Positions 54,503 to 62,427 of a stretch of 64,000 bases of DNA are shown here, piece after piece. Under the pieces are notes generated by a model that was not told the origin of the DNA, did no database searches, and saw only the letters and a list, made by a program, of their open reading frames with translations. The stretch covers positions 562,018 to 626,017 of the forward strand of contig NZ_JAFG01000005.1 in assembly GCF_000519305.1 (NCBI RefSeq), written 5' to 3'. How positions within the stretch are numbered: the stretch's first letter is position 1; each line of letters begins with the position of its first letter. Source of the stretch: Mesorhizobium ciceri WSM4083 (GTDB taxonomy: Bacteria > Pseudomonadota > Alphaproteobacteria > Rhizobiales > Rhizobiaceae). The position numbers were made by a program, and so were the translations under genes.

Positions 54503-55570
54503 TCAGGGACAGGGAGTGCCGACCCGCTGGTGGATCGCATCCACTGCCTTCTGCATTTCTTCGGTCCAGGTGACGTCGACAGAAGACAGCGCCATGTCGA
54601 GCTGCGAAAGCGTCGTTGCGCCGACGATGTTGGAGGTTACGAACGGCCGGCTCGAGACGTAGGCATTGGCAAACAGCGCCGGCTCCAGGCCAAAGGAGCG
54701 CGCCAGTTCGTTGTACTCGAACTGTGCCTCGGCAGCACCTGGCGTTTCGTAGCGCTGACCGCGGTTGAACAGCTGCGTGCGCGAGCCCTGAGGCCGCGCG
54801 CCGTGGTCGTACTTGCCGGTGAGATAGCCCTGTGCCAGCGGCGAATAGGGCAGCAGCGACACTTGCTCGCGCTCGCAGACCTCGGCGAGGTTCACCTCGA
54901 AGGTGCGGTTGACGAGATTGTAAGCGTTCTGGATCGACGCGACGCGCGGGCCGATGCCCTTGTCGGCTTCGGCAAGAAACCGCATCACGCCCCAGGAACT
55001 CTCGTTCGACAGCCCTAAATGGCGGATCTTTCCTGCCTTCACCAGTTCGTCGAACACGGCAAGCGTCTCGGCGATCGGTGTCTCGTCGGCCGGTGCGCCG
55101 ACAGAATCGGCGCGCGGCGATACGGCGCCGACGCGCGTCGGGTTGGCGCCCCAGGGAATGTCGCGTTCCGGCCAGTGGATCTGGTAGAGGTCGATATAGT
55201 CGGTGCCGAGCTTGGCCAGCGACTTGTCGACAGCGTCAAAAATATCGGCGCGCACCAGTTGCGACGGTCTGTCGCCGCGAAACCAGCTGTTGGCCGTGCG
55301 GCCGACGACCTTCGAGGCCAGGATCACCTTGTCGCGGTTGCGGTTGGCCTTTATCCAGCTGCCGATGATCTTTTCGGTTCGCCCTTGCGTCTCCGCCTTG
55401 GGCGGGATCGGGTAGAGCTCGGCGGTGTCGATGAAATTGACGCCGCGGGAAAAGGCCAGGTCCATCTGGGCGTGGCCTTCCGCCTCGGTGTTCTGCTGGC
55501 CCCAGGTCATGGAGCCCAGGCAGATCTGGGTAACAAGAAGATCGGTCCGACCGAGACGGCGTTTGTGCAT
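54503..55570 (-). CDS. Aldo/keto reductase (Tas-like)
   Basis: A 355-residue aldo/keto reductase. Catalytic tetrad: Asp and Tyr in FIDTAELYP, Lys in VILASKVVG and His in LYQIHWPERD; NADPH-binding GLSNES and the closing NIVGATTLSQL are present. Closest in look to E. coli Tas. The ATG at 55570 is chosen since MHKRRLGRTDLLV starts the family fold; a 17-codon earlier start exists at 55621. Native substrate unknown. Confidence 0.88.
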   Translation of the reverse strand: MHKRRLGRTDLLVTQICLGSMTWGQQNTEAEGHAQMDLAFSRGVNFIDTAELYPIPPKAETQGRTEKIIGSWIKANRNRDKVILASKVVGRTANSWFRGDRPSQLVRADIFDAVDKSLAKLGTDYIDLYQIHWPERDIPWGANPTRVGAVSPRADSVGAPADETPIAETLAVFDELVKAGKIRHLGLSNESSWGVMRFLAEADKGIGPRVASIQNAYNLVNRTFEVNLAEVCEREQVSLLPYSPLAQGYLTGKYDHGARPQGSRTQLFNRGQRYETPGAAEAQFEYNELARSFGLEPALFANAYVSSRPFVTSNIVGATTLSQLDMALSSVDVTWTEEMQKAVDAIHQRVGTPCP

Positions 55571-55685
55571 GAAATTCGGCTCCGGAGGAAGGCTGGCGCG
55601 ACTGCGCGGAGGAAGCCGCATCTATAGGCAAAGCAGAGCCGCTCTCCAAGCCTCGCCAGACCGACTTTTGCGTGAACCAGCCGGG

Positions 55686-56141
55686 TTAGCGGCGAGCACC
55701 GGCAAGTGCACGGCGCTTGGCCTCGTCGATCAGCATGTTGGCCACTTGCATGCGGATCATGGCGCGTTGGCGCAAATGCGGGGCGACGCGGTCCGGATGG
55801 TTTGCAAAGGCAAAGCTGCGACGCATGCGGCTGAAGTCGGCGATTTGCTTGGGCTGATCGAGGCCAAGTTCGACGGCGATGGCTTCGGGATCGATCGGCG
55901 GCAGCTTTTCCTCGGGCTTTGGCTCTTCGCCGGCGAGAGCCAGCTTGGCATGATCGAGCAAGGCGGCGAATTCCGTCGCCAGATCCGCGCCCGCCTCGCG
56001 ATATTCGGCAGCGGAAACCTTGATGCGGCCAGAATGGAGTTCATCGGCCACCGAAAGATAGTCGAACGGGATGGATGGACGAGCGCCGGCCTCTTCGCCC
56101 TCGCCATTCTTGTCGGGGGCGATGAAGAGGTCGTCGAGCAA
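55686..56141 (-). CDS. Short J-domain-like protein
   Basis: A 151-residue hypothetical whose C-terminal part holds RSFAFANHPDRVAPHLRQRAMIRMQVANMLIDEAKRR, an HPD motif with flanking helices as in a J domain but without other DnaJ parts. The N-terminal 90 residues are acidic. The only usual start is a TTG at 56141 with no good ribosome site. The frame is open further to about 56249 with sensible residues (FYASIPEWSGEGEADIATGA) but no ATG, GTG or TTG, so the real start is unsettled. Confidence 0.65.
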   Translation of the reverse strand: MLDDLFIAPDKNGEGEEAGARPSIPFDYLSVADELHSGRIKVSAAEYREAGADLATEFAALLDHAKLALAGEEPKPEEKLPPIDPEAIAVELGLDQPKQIADFSRMRRSFAFANHPDRVAPHLRQRAMIRMQVANMLIDEAKRRALAGARR

Positions 56142-56298
56142 CGAAGCGAAATCCCGCTTGGCGCCAGTAGCGATGTCAGCCTCCCCCTCGCCCGACCATT
56201 CGGGTATCGAAGCATAGAACCGGCTCGTTAAAAATGCATGGCACCGATCTTAACGAATTTAGCCTTCGCCTCGTCTACCGCTTGACCCACCGCAATCC

Positions 56299-56336
56299 CA
56301 AAAACAAAAGCCGGACTGCATTTTCACGCAGTCCGG
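56299..56336 (-). terminator. Rho-independent terminator on the minus strand
   Basis: GC-rich 9-nt arms CCGGACTGC (56311-56319) and GCAGTCCGG (56328-56336) with an 8-nt loop. Read on the minus strand the hairpin is followed by CTTTTGTTTTTGGG, a proper U-tract. It ends a minus-strand transcript before the J-domain gene begins, although no annotated minus-strand gene lies between it and 56552. Confidence 0.75.
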
Positions 56337-56540
56337 AATTCGCCAGGAGTGGCGAGGAAAAACCGGCCATGTAGCCAGCACTCGAGGCTACGGTGCGCGT
56401 CGGCCAAAAGTTTCATCCGGTTGCAGAAACGGCGAAAGATTCGCCAAGACAAAAATTCGCCAAGACATGGCAGGTATGCAAATGCTGCACTGCACAATTG
56501 TCACGATTCACCTATATTGGCTGGCGTGGAGGACCAATTT
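56299..56540 (-). ncRNA. Candidate small RNA ending at the 56299-56336 terminator
   Basis: The terminator needs a transcript running on the minus strand from somewhere in 56340-56550, where no credible ORF exists. On that strand the region has repeated TTGGCGAAT motifs and several short complementary stretches. I therefore infer a small non-coding RNA of about 100-240 nt. No known family is recognised; the 5' end is a guess. Confidence 0.3.
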
Positions 56541-56552
56541 GGGGCTTGAATC

Positions 56553-56717
56553 ATGGGTTTCTTCACTGAAATGTTCGCCCGGCCTCGGCCGCAGGAACAT
56601 CTGAGATACCGCTCGGCGCTCGCGCTGCTTCATTCGATGAGCAATGCCGACCGCGCCGACATCGGGATCAAGCCGGCCGACTTCCCCCGCATCGCCCGCG
56701 AAATGTCCGTTCGCTAG
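56553..56717 (+). CDS. Small DUF1127-like protein
   Basis: A 54-residue protein, MGFFTEMFARPRPQEHLRYRSALALLHSMSNADRADIGIKPADFPRIAREMSVR in segments: a short start, a central helix, and the pattern L..MSNADRADIGIKPADF that matches the C-terminal half of DUF1127 (typically LRALSDRELADIGLTRADI). DUF1127 proteins are small, often stress-induced and RNA-linked in alphaproteobacteria. Ribosome site GGGGC is weak; start ATG at 56553 is the only one. Confidence 0.7.
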   Translation: MGFFTEMFARPRPQEHLRYRSALALLHSMSNADRADIGIKPADFPRIAREMSVR

Positions 56718-56777
56718 CTGTATCCGGTGTTCAGGATGTCCCGGATCGCTCCGGGACACCTCCAAAAACTCAACTCC

Positions 56778-57284
56778 TTAGCGCGACCCCAGAAACGTCG
56801 CCTTGCCCAACGGCACACCGTTGTGGCGAAGGATGTCGTAAGCCGTGGTGAGATGGAAATAGAAGTTGGGCATGGCCACATGCAACAGATACTGCAGGCC
56901 GGGCATCGAACTTTCCCGTCCGCCAAGCTTCAGCTCGATGATCTTGTCGTCGGAGCCGTCGAATTCGGCAGCCGAAAATGTCGCGAGAAGGTCGAGCGTC
57001 TTCGTGATGCGAGCCTGGATATCGGCAAAACTCGCCTCATTGTCCTCGTATTTCGGCACTTCGCGGCCGGCGAGCCGTGACGGCGCGCCCTTGGCATGAT
57101 CGGTGGCGATCTGCACCTGCCTGGTCAAGGCAAACATGTCTGGCGCCAGCCGCGCCGTCAGAAAAACTTGCGGGTCTATCTTGCGGTCAAGCGCATTCTG
57201 CTCGGCGGTCGCAAGCATATTGGAAAGCGCTTTCAGCCTGGCCGAAAACACAGGCACGGATGCCTCATACATCGATATCGCCAC
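56778..57284 (-). CDS. DUF1993 family protein
   Basis: A 168-residue DinB-like four-helix protein of the DUF1993 family: SMYEASVPVFSARLKALSNMLATAE, LAPDMFALTRQVQIATDHAKG, and YFHLTTAYDILRHNGVPLGKATFLG at the end. GTG 57284 is chosen because AGGAG stands seven bases upstream and the family starts there; a longer frame to 57383 is not needed. Possible metal site; function unknown. Confidence 0.85.
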   Translation of the reverse strand: MAISMYEASVPVFSARLKALSNMLATAEQNALDRKIDPQVFLTARLAPDMFALTRQVQIATDHAKGAPSRLAGREVPKYEDNEASFADIQARITKTLDLLATFSAAEFDGSDDKIIELKLGGRESSMPGLQYLLHVAMPNFYFHLTTAYDILRHNGVPLGKATFLGSR

Positions 57285-57422
57285 GTCAAATCTCCTGCCC
57301 GGCCGAACGCCGGCGGACGCGACGTAGCGCCTTCGCGCGCGATTCTTCAAGACCGCCGAGCCTGCGTCACCACGTTGCCGCAATCGCCAGAGTAGAATCT
57401 CCCCATCGAGCGGAGGTTCCCG

Positions 57423-58475
57423 ATGAGACGCGCCCTTTTCGCAGCGACTGCCTTTCTCTCCCTTGCCCCGATCGGCCAGACGCTATTGGCAGCCGAAGAT
57501 GCCCCCGAAACGCCCTATGTCGACGATCGGTCGAGCGCCGATGCGGTTGTGCGTTCGCTCTACAGCGCCATCAGCCGGCACGAATTCGCCCGCGCCTGGG
57601 GGTATTTCGGCGATACAAAACCGGCAAAGGATTTCGACAGTTTCGTCAAGGGTTTTGATGGGACCGACAAGGTCGAGGTCGAGACCGGAGCTGTTTCCGA
57701 CGAAGGTGCGGCCGGCAGCATTTTCTACAACGTCCCCGTCGCCGTCCGCGCCACCGACAAGAGCGGCGGCAAAAAGGTCTTTGCCGGTTGCTACACGCTG
57801 CGCCAGGTGAATGCCCAGATCCAGGCGGAGCCACCCTTCGATCCGATCCATATCGAAAAAGGCGCGCTGAAGCCCTCCACTGCCGATTTCGAGGAGGCGC
57901 TGCCGCCAAGCTGCGGCGATGGTCCGCCACCGCCGAAGAAAGACACCGCGCTGGAGCAGGCCAAGAAAGCCTTTCTGGCGACCTATGGCGACCAATGCGA
58001 CAAGCAGTTCCTCGCCAATGAGCCGACCGTTTTTTCGATAAAATACAAGGACAAGGATGCGCAGCCCGGCGATCCCGACAAGGAAACGCGACTGTTCCAT
58101 TTTTCCTGCTCGGCCGCCGCCTACAATGAAAGCTCGGTCTACTACATGACCGACGAGACATCGGGCGTGCAGCAATTGCAGTTCGCCGAACCCAAAATGG
58201 ATATCCGCTACGAGAACAATGACAGCAACGGCAAATTGCTGGGCATGAGTATCGTCGGTTTCCAGTCGTCCGGCTGGGCGGTCAATTCCGACTATGACGA
58301 GGCTTCCCACACGATCACAACGTTCAACAAGTGGCGCGGGGTCGGCGATGCGTCCGACGCAGGGACGTATCTGTTCCGCAACGGCAATTTCTCGCTGGTC
58401 CAGTATGACGTCGATGCGTCCTATGACGGCGAGCAAAATCCCGAGACTGTCGTCGACTACAACACCGCGCCCTGA
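57423..58475 (+). CDS. Exported protein with C-terminal DUF1176 domain
   Basis: A 350-residue protein with a signal peptide (1-23, cleavage near LLAAED). Residues 30-150 are a globular domain (SADAVVRSLYSAISRHEFARAWGYF) like the NTF2-type, followed by a DUF1176 part (SSVYYMTDETSGVQQLQFAEPKMDIRYEN, then SSGWAVNSDYDEASHTITTFNKWRGVGDASDAGTYLFRNGNF) to the end. Cysteine pairs suggest disulfides. Periplasmic, unknown role. GGAGG precedes the ATG. Confidence 0.82.
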   Translation: MRRALFAATAFLSLAPIGQTLLAAEDAPETPYVDDRSSADAVVRSLYSAISRHEFARAWGYFGDTKPAKDFDSFVKGFDGTDKVEVETGAVSDEGAAGSIFYNVPVAVRATDKSGGKKVFAGCYTLRQVNAQIQAEPPFDPIHIEKGALKPSTADFEEALPPSCGDGPPPPKKDTALEQAKKAFLATYGDQCDKQFLANEPTVFSIKYKDKDAQPGDPDKETRLFHFSCSAAAYNESSVYYMTDETSGVQQLQFAEPKMDIRYENNDSNGKLLGMSIVGFQSSGWAVNSDYDEASHTITTFNKWRGVGDASDAGTYLFRNGNFSLVQYDVDASYDGEQNPETVVDYNTAP

Positions 58476-58504
58476 GCATCACACGAGCTTGCAGGCTGCA
58501 TCGA

Positions 58505-59383
58505 TCAGGGCGCCTTCGACAGCATCCAGTTGAGTGTGCCGCGCCAGTCGGTCATGCGGATCGGCGTGCCATGGGTGCCGGTCTCGAAGCGCACGAAGCG
58601 GGTCGGATAGGTCTTCGATTTGGTCACGATCGAGCGAAAGAACGCCTCCTGCTTTGCCACGGGGTAGACCACGTCGTGGCTGCCTTGGCCGAAGAAGACC
58701 GGCACGCGGCGCTTGAAGGCCGGGCTGGTGAAAAAGCTCTCATCCCACAGCGAACCGAGCAGCAGCAGACCATTGATGCGTCCGCCCGTGTCCTTGCGCG
58801 CGGCCAGCTTCCAGCACAGCGCGCCGCCCATCGAGCCGCAGGCGACGAAGATCTTCGCGCCTGGCGACTGTTCGGCATAATGACCGATCAGCGCCGCCAC
58901 CTGCGCCGCTCCCTTGTCGCCGAAATCGGGGAAATCAGGACTGAGATAGAGGCCGCCATTGCCGGCCATCAGGTTCTTGAGCCGGTTGAAATTGCCGCCG
59001 AAAGTGAAGTCGTCGACACCCTGCTTGCGGCTGCCGCCCTGCCCGTGCAGGTAAAGCACGATGATGCCGGCGCCCTCGGTCTTGCCGACGGCGACATGCC
59101 TGACATCGCCGGCATCGGTCTTCAGCAACAGATCCTGCTGCACCTTGCGCACGCTGGCGTCGGTATATTGGGCGTTCACCCGCCGCTCCGGCACCTGGTC
59201 ACGCTGGTTGATGTCGCGCATCTCGCGGTAATCGATGACCGTGTAGGCGCCATTGCTGTCGGACGACAAAGTGGCCGGATAGGCGAAGAGATCGTCCTTG
59301 AAGGGTTTTAGTTCGAGAGCGGCAGCGTGGGCGGCATGAAACAGGAAAAGTATCGAAATTAGAAGGGCATGGAGCGTGACCAC
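58505..59383 (-). CDS. Exported alpha/beta-hydrolase fold protein
   Basis: A 292-residue hydrolase with a signal peptide (LLISILFLFHAAHA). GIIVLYLHGQGGSRKQG gives the oxyanion strand, VACGSMGGALCW the nucleophile (Ser in G-S-M-G-G) and the end has VFFGQGSHDVVYP and ETGTHGTP for Asp and His. No ATG exists near the signal peptide; a GTG at 59383 is the only start, and it lies on the edge of the RIME-like element. A longer frame through the element to 59611 codes for low-complexity and is not accepted. Confidence 0.72.
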   Translation of the reverse strand: MVTLHALLISILFLFHAAHAAALELKPFKDDLFAYPATLSSDSNGAYTVIDYREMRDINQRDQVPERRVNAQYTDASVRKVQQDLLLKTDAGDVRHVAVGKTEGAGIIVLYLHGQGGSRKQGVDDFTFGGNFNRLKNLMAGNGGLYLSPDFPDFGDKGAAQVAALIGHYAEQSPGAKIFVACGSMGGALCWKLAARKDTGGRINGLLLLGSLWDESFFTSPAFKRRVPVFFGQGSHDVVYPVAKQEAFFRSIVTKSKTYPTRFVRFETGTHGTPIRMTDWRGTLNWMLSKAP

Positions 59384-59537
59384 CCCCCTCTGGCCTGCCG
59401 GCCATCTCCCCCTCAAGGGGGGAGATTGGATGCACCTTCGGTTTTCGCCAATCTCCAAGGCCGCAGGATGGACGCCGCCATCGAAGCTGCCAATCTCCCC
59501 CCTTGAGGGGGAGATGGCCGGCAGGCCAGAGGGGGGT
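59382..59537. repeat. Palindromic intergenic element, copy 2
   Basis: Perfect 48-nt inverted repeats (59382-59429 and 59490-59537) flank a 60-nt middle. The same element as at 51456-51601 but in reverse orientation; the arms differ at a few bases that are compensated on both sides, so the hairpin is conserved. It lies between the hydrolase and the molybdopterin-binding gene and may lend the hydrolase its start codon. Confidence 0.88.
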
Positions 59538-59607
59538 AAAGGCGCAAACGCAGAGGGAAGGAAACGAATAGACATATCCAAGGCATGCGTAATTCGGCTT
59601 GGGTTTG

Positions 59608-61218
59608 TCAATCCTGCAGCACGCCGCCGGCGCCTTCCAGCGCCTCGCGCGTGTCGACATCGACAGATGCCGCCGCGCCGATCTCGACATCGATGACATC
59701 GAGCCCTTCGGTCTCGACCAGATGGCGTGCGCCGGTGTCGCCTTCGAGATGGGCGATCGCGGGAAACAGCGAACGCGGCAACAGCACCGGATTGCCGCGC
59801 TTGCCGTCATGCGAGGCGCGGACCACCGCATTGCCGCCGGCCTTGCGGAAAGCATCGATCAATCTGTCGAGGTCGTCGGACGTGATATCAGGCATGTCAC
59901 CGAGAACGATCATCACGCCGGCGGAATCTTCCGGCAGATAGGCGATGCCGGCTTTCAGCGAGGTGGACAGGCCCTCGGCAAAATCGGGATTGTCGGCGAA
60001 GGTCACGTCGAGGCCCGCCAGTGCCGCGCGCACCCGCTCGCGCTGGTGGCCGGTGACGACGACAGTGCTGGACGCCTTCGAGCCAAGCGCCCGCTCAGCG
60101 GTGCGGCGCACCAGCGGCTTGCCGTCGAACAGTGCCAGCAGCTTGTTCGGCCCGCCCATGCGGCTCGACCGGCCGGCCGCCAGCAGCACGATGCCGACCT
60201 TGAGCTGAGATTTGGCCGGCAGCGGTTCGCGCGGCTGCGGCCGTGTCGGGATTTCCATCAACAGCCCGCCGACCCCCATGCCGGCAATATCCCTGGCGGT
60301 CACGTCGATACCGGCGATCAACCGGTCCAGCACCCAGTCGAAACCATTCTCCTTGGGGCTGCGGGCGCAGCCGGGCGCGCCGATGACGTGCTTGCCGCCG
60401 AGCGTGCCCAGCACCAGCAGATTGCCGGGATCGACCGGCATGCCCGCGCGGACTACGGTACCGCCCGCCCTCTCGATCGCCGCGGGAATGACATCGGCGA
60501 AATCGCTCATCGCCGAGGCGCCGAAGATCACCACCATGTCATTGTCGCGTGCCAGCGAAGCCGTGGCCTCCGCCACCGGAGCGATCTCATGCGGCGTGCG
60601 GCGCTCGGCCGTCAATCTGCCGCCCGTACGCGCCAGCCGCGCTTCGGTGACGCGCAGCGTCTTGTCGAGCACGGAAGGCTTGATGCCGGGTAGAACCGTC
60701 TGGATGACGCCGACACGCACGGGCCGGTAGGCATTGACGGCAATGATCTCGCCTGCGGCGCAGATTTCTGTCGCGGCGCCGACCAGCGCTGCACTGACCG
60801 CGAAGGGGATGATCTTCACGGTCGCGACCATCTGGCCTTTCTCCACCGGCGCATGCTGCGCCAGCGTGGCGATGGTGATGGCGGGATCGATGGCATTGAT
60901 GGCATCGATGACAGCGGCATCGACCGTGAAGATGCCCGGCGCCTTGGCGTGGAGGTTGACCCGCCCGGTCGCGGCCGGCCTGGCCTCGATGCCGCGAAAG
61001 GCCATGCTCTCGGCAATCGTTTGCGCGGCCGCATCCTCGCCGAGGTCGTCCTCAGCCAGCACAGCCGCAACGACCTCGGAAACACCGGCAGCCCGCAGCA
61101 GCGCCACATCTTCGGCGCTGAGCCTGTGCGCCTTGCGGAAGCGGCGTTCACCGGCGGTGGTGGAGTGCGCCAGCACCGCGCCTTCCGCCGTCTCAATCGG
61201 GATCGGGCCGAATTTCAC
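59608..61218 (-). CDS. Molybdopterin-binding / MobA-like nucleotidyltransferase fusion
   Basis: A 536-residue two-domain protein. Residues 1-330 are a molybdopterin-binding (MoeA-like) domain, including VVIFGASAMSDFADVIPAAIERAGG and GAPGCARSPKENGFDWVLDRL. Residues 338-536 are a NTP-transferase domain of MocA type, starting GIVLLAAGRSSRMGGPNKLLALFDGKPLV with VVVTGHQR and LGDMPDI. It likely adds CMP to molybdopterin for a xanthine-dehydrogenase-family enzyme. Last gene of the minus-strand maturation operon. Confidence 0.88.
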   Translation of the reverse strand: MKFGPIPIETAEGAVLAHSTTAGERRFRKAHRLSAEDVALLRAAGVSEVVAAVLAEDDLGEDAAAQTIAESMAFRGIEARPAATGRVNLHAKAPGIFTVDAAVIDAINAIDPAITIATLAQHAPVEKGQMVATVKIIPFAVSAALVGAATEICAAGEIIAVNAYRPVRVGVIQTVLPGIKPSVLDKTLRVTEARLARTGGRLTAERRTPHEIAPVAEATASLARDNDMVVIFGASAMSDFADVIPAAIERAGGTVVRAGMPVDPGNLLVLGTLGGKHVIGAPGCARSPKENGFDWVLDRLIAGIDVTARDIAGMGVGGLLMEIPTRPQPREPLPAKSQLKVGIVLLAAGRSSRMGGPNKLLALFDGKPLVRRTAERALGSKASSTVVVTGHQRERVRAALAGLDVTFADNPDFAEGLSTSLKAGIAYLPEDSAGVMIVLGDMPDITSDDLDRLIDAFRKAGGNAVVRASHDGKRGNPVLLPRSLFPAIAHLEGDTGARHLVETEGLDVIDVEIGAAASVDVDTREALEGAGGVLQD

Positions 61219-61284
61219 GCCGCCGCGCCCGCAGAGCGCCGCGCGTCCTTTTGGACGCGCAACGGACGCTCTGCTATTTTGAAT

Positions 61285-62022
61285 CTACGCATCGTGCTTT
61301 TCCGAAATCGATTTCGATTTTGGAGCCGATGCGGAGGCATCGAGACCGCGCGAGCGGAAGGCGTTGATGGCCTGTGCGAGAACGGCAACGGCGATCTCGG
61401 CCGGGCTGGCAGCACCAATATCGAGGCCGATCGGCGCATGGATACGGGCGATCTGGTCGGCGCTCGCGCCCAGCGCCAGCAAACGTTCGACACGCTTGGC
61501 ATGCGTCTTCCTGCTGCCGAGCGCTCCGACATAGAAACAGTTGGCGTCTAGTGCTGCCTTCAGGGCGAAATCATCGACCTTCGGATCATGGGTGACGGCG
61601 GCAAGTGCGGTGTAGCTGTCCAGCGGCTGACGCTTCAGCACATCCTCCGGCCATTCGGCGTGAAGCGCCACATCGGGAAAGCGGTCCGGCGTGGCGAAGG
61701 CGGTGCGGGGGTCGATGATCTCCACGGGATAGCCGGCGATCTTCGCCATCGGCGCCAGCGCCTGGCTGATATGGACAGCGCCAATCACGACCAGACGCGG
61801 CTGCGGCAGGTGCGCGTTGAGAAAGAAGGTTCGCCCCTCTGCTTCGACCGAACCGGAGTTGCCTGTGCGGAACGCCCTGGCGATCGCGGCGCCGAGATCG
61901 CCGGCGACCTGATCGCCCTCGCGCACGATCCGGTCGCGGCCATCACCGAGATCAGTGACCAGGATCGCCGCGCGGCGAGCGCGTCGTTCTGCGTTCAGTG
62001 TTTTCAGTGCATAGGGATCCAT
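61285..62022 (-). CDS. XdhC-family protein, Rossmann half
   Basis: A 245-residue protein with the C-terminal Rossmann domain of XdhC/CoxI: LVVIGAVHISQALAPMAKIAGYPVEIIDPR, TAFATPDRFPDVALHAEWP, AVTHDPKVDDFAL, and YVGALGSRKTHAKRVERLLALG. It works with the N-terminal half encoded directly upstream (62029). XdhC proteins insert sulfurated Mo cofactor into xanthine dehydrogenase-like enzymes. Residues 1-75 are a remainder of the N-domain. Confidence 0.88.
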   Translation of the reverse strand: MDPYALKTLNAERRARRAAILVTDLGDGRDRIVREGDQVAGDLGAAIARAFRTGNSGSVEAEGRTFFLNAHLPQPRLVVIGAVHISQALAPMAKIAGYPVEIIDPRTAFATPDRFPDVALHAEWPEDVLKRQPLDSYTALAAVTHDPKVDDFALKAALDANCFYVGALGSRKTHAKRVERLLALGASADQIARIHAPIGLDIGAASPAEIAVAVLAQAINAFRSRGLDASASAPKSKSISEKHDA

Positions 62023-62028
62023 TCGAGA

Positions 62029-62367
62029 TCAGCCCAGTCTTTCCACATACACCTTGATGCGACCGCCACAGGACAAGCCGACCTGCCATGCGGTTTCATC
62101 GGCAACACCGAACTCCAGCATCCTGGCCTTGCCGCCGTCGATGACGTCGATGGCCTCGCTGACCACAGCGCCTTCGACGCAGCCACCCGAGACGGAGCCG
62201 TGGAAATTGCCGTCGGCGTCGATGACCAGGTGGCTGCCTACAGGTCGGGGCGCCGATCCCCAGGTCTCTACCACTGTCGCGATGGCCACGTCCTTGCCGT
62301 CCTTCATCCAGCCCTCCGCGATGATCAGCGGGTCGCGGGCCTCATCCAGATAAATGCTGTTTTCCAT
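62029..62367 (-). CDS. XdhC-family protein, N-terminal cofactor-binding half
   Basis: A 112-residue protein that is only the XdhC_CoxI N-terminal domain: WMKDGKDVAIATVVETWGSAPRPVGSHLVID and the Cys-bearing SGGCVEGAVVSEA, then FGVADETAWQVGLSCGGRIKVYVE. The two cysteines probably bind the Mo cofactor. It ends 6 bp before the start of the Rossmann-half gene; together they equal a full XdhC split in two. Confidence 0.9.
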   Translation of the reverse strand: MENSIYLDEARDPLIIAEGWMKDGKDVAIATVVETWGSAPRPVGSHLVIDADGNFHGSVSGGCVEGAVVSEAIDVIDGGKARMLEFGVADETAWQVGLSCGGRIKVYVERLG

Positions 62368-62427
62368 GACCGTTTCTCCAGAAGTCTGTTTTTCTCGGGA
62401 TCTGTTTTCCGGATGGGAAAGATATGG

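Noticed and set aside
59384..59611. N-terminal extension of the hydrolase through the RIME-like element
   Set aside because: The extension translates the palindromic repeat and is proline/glycine low-complexity; a signal peptide begins only after it.
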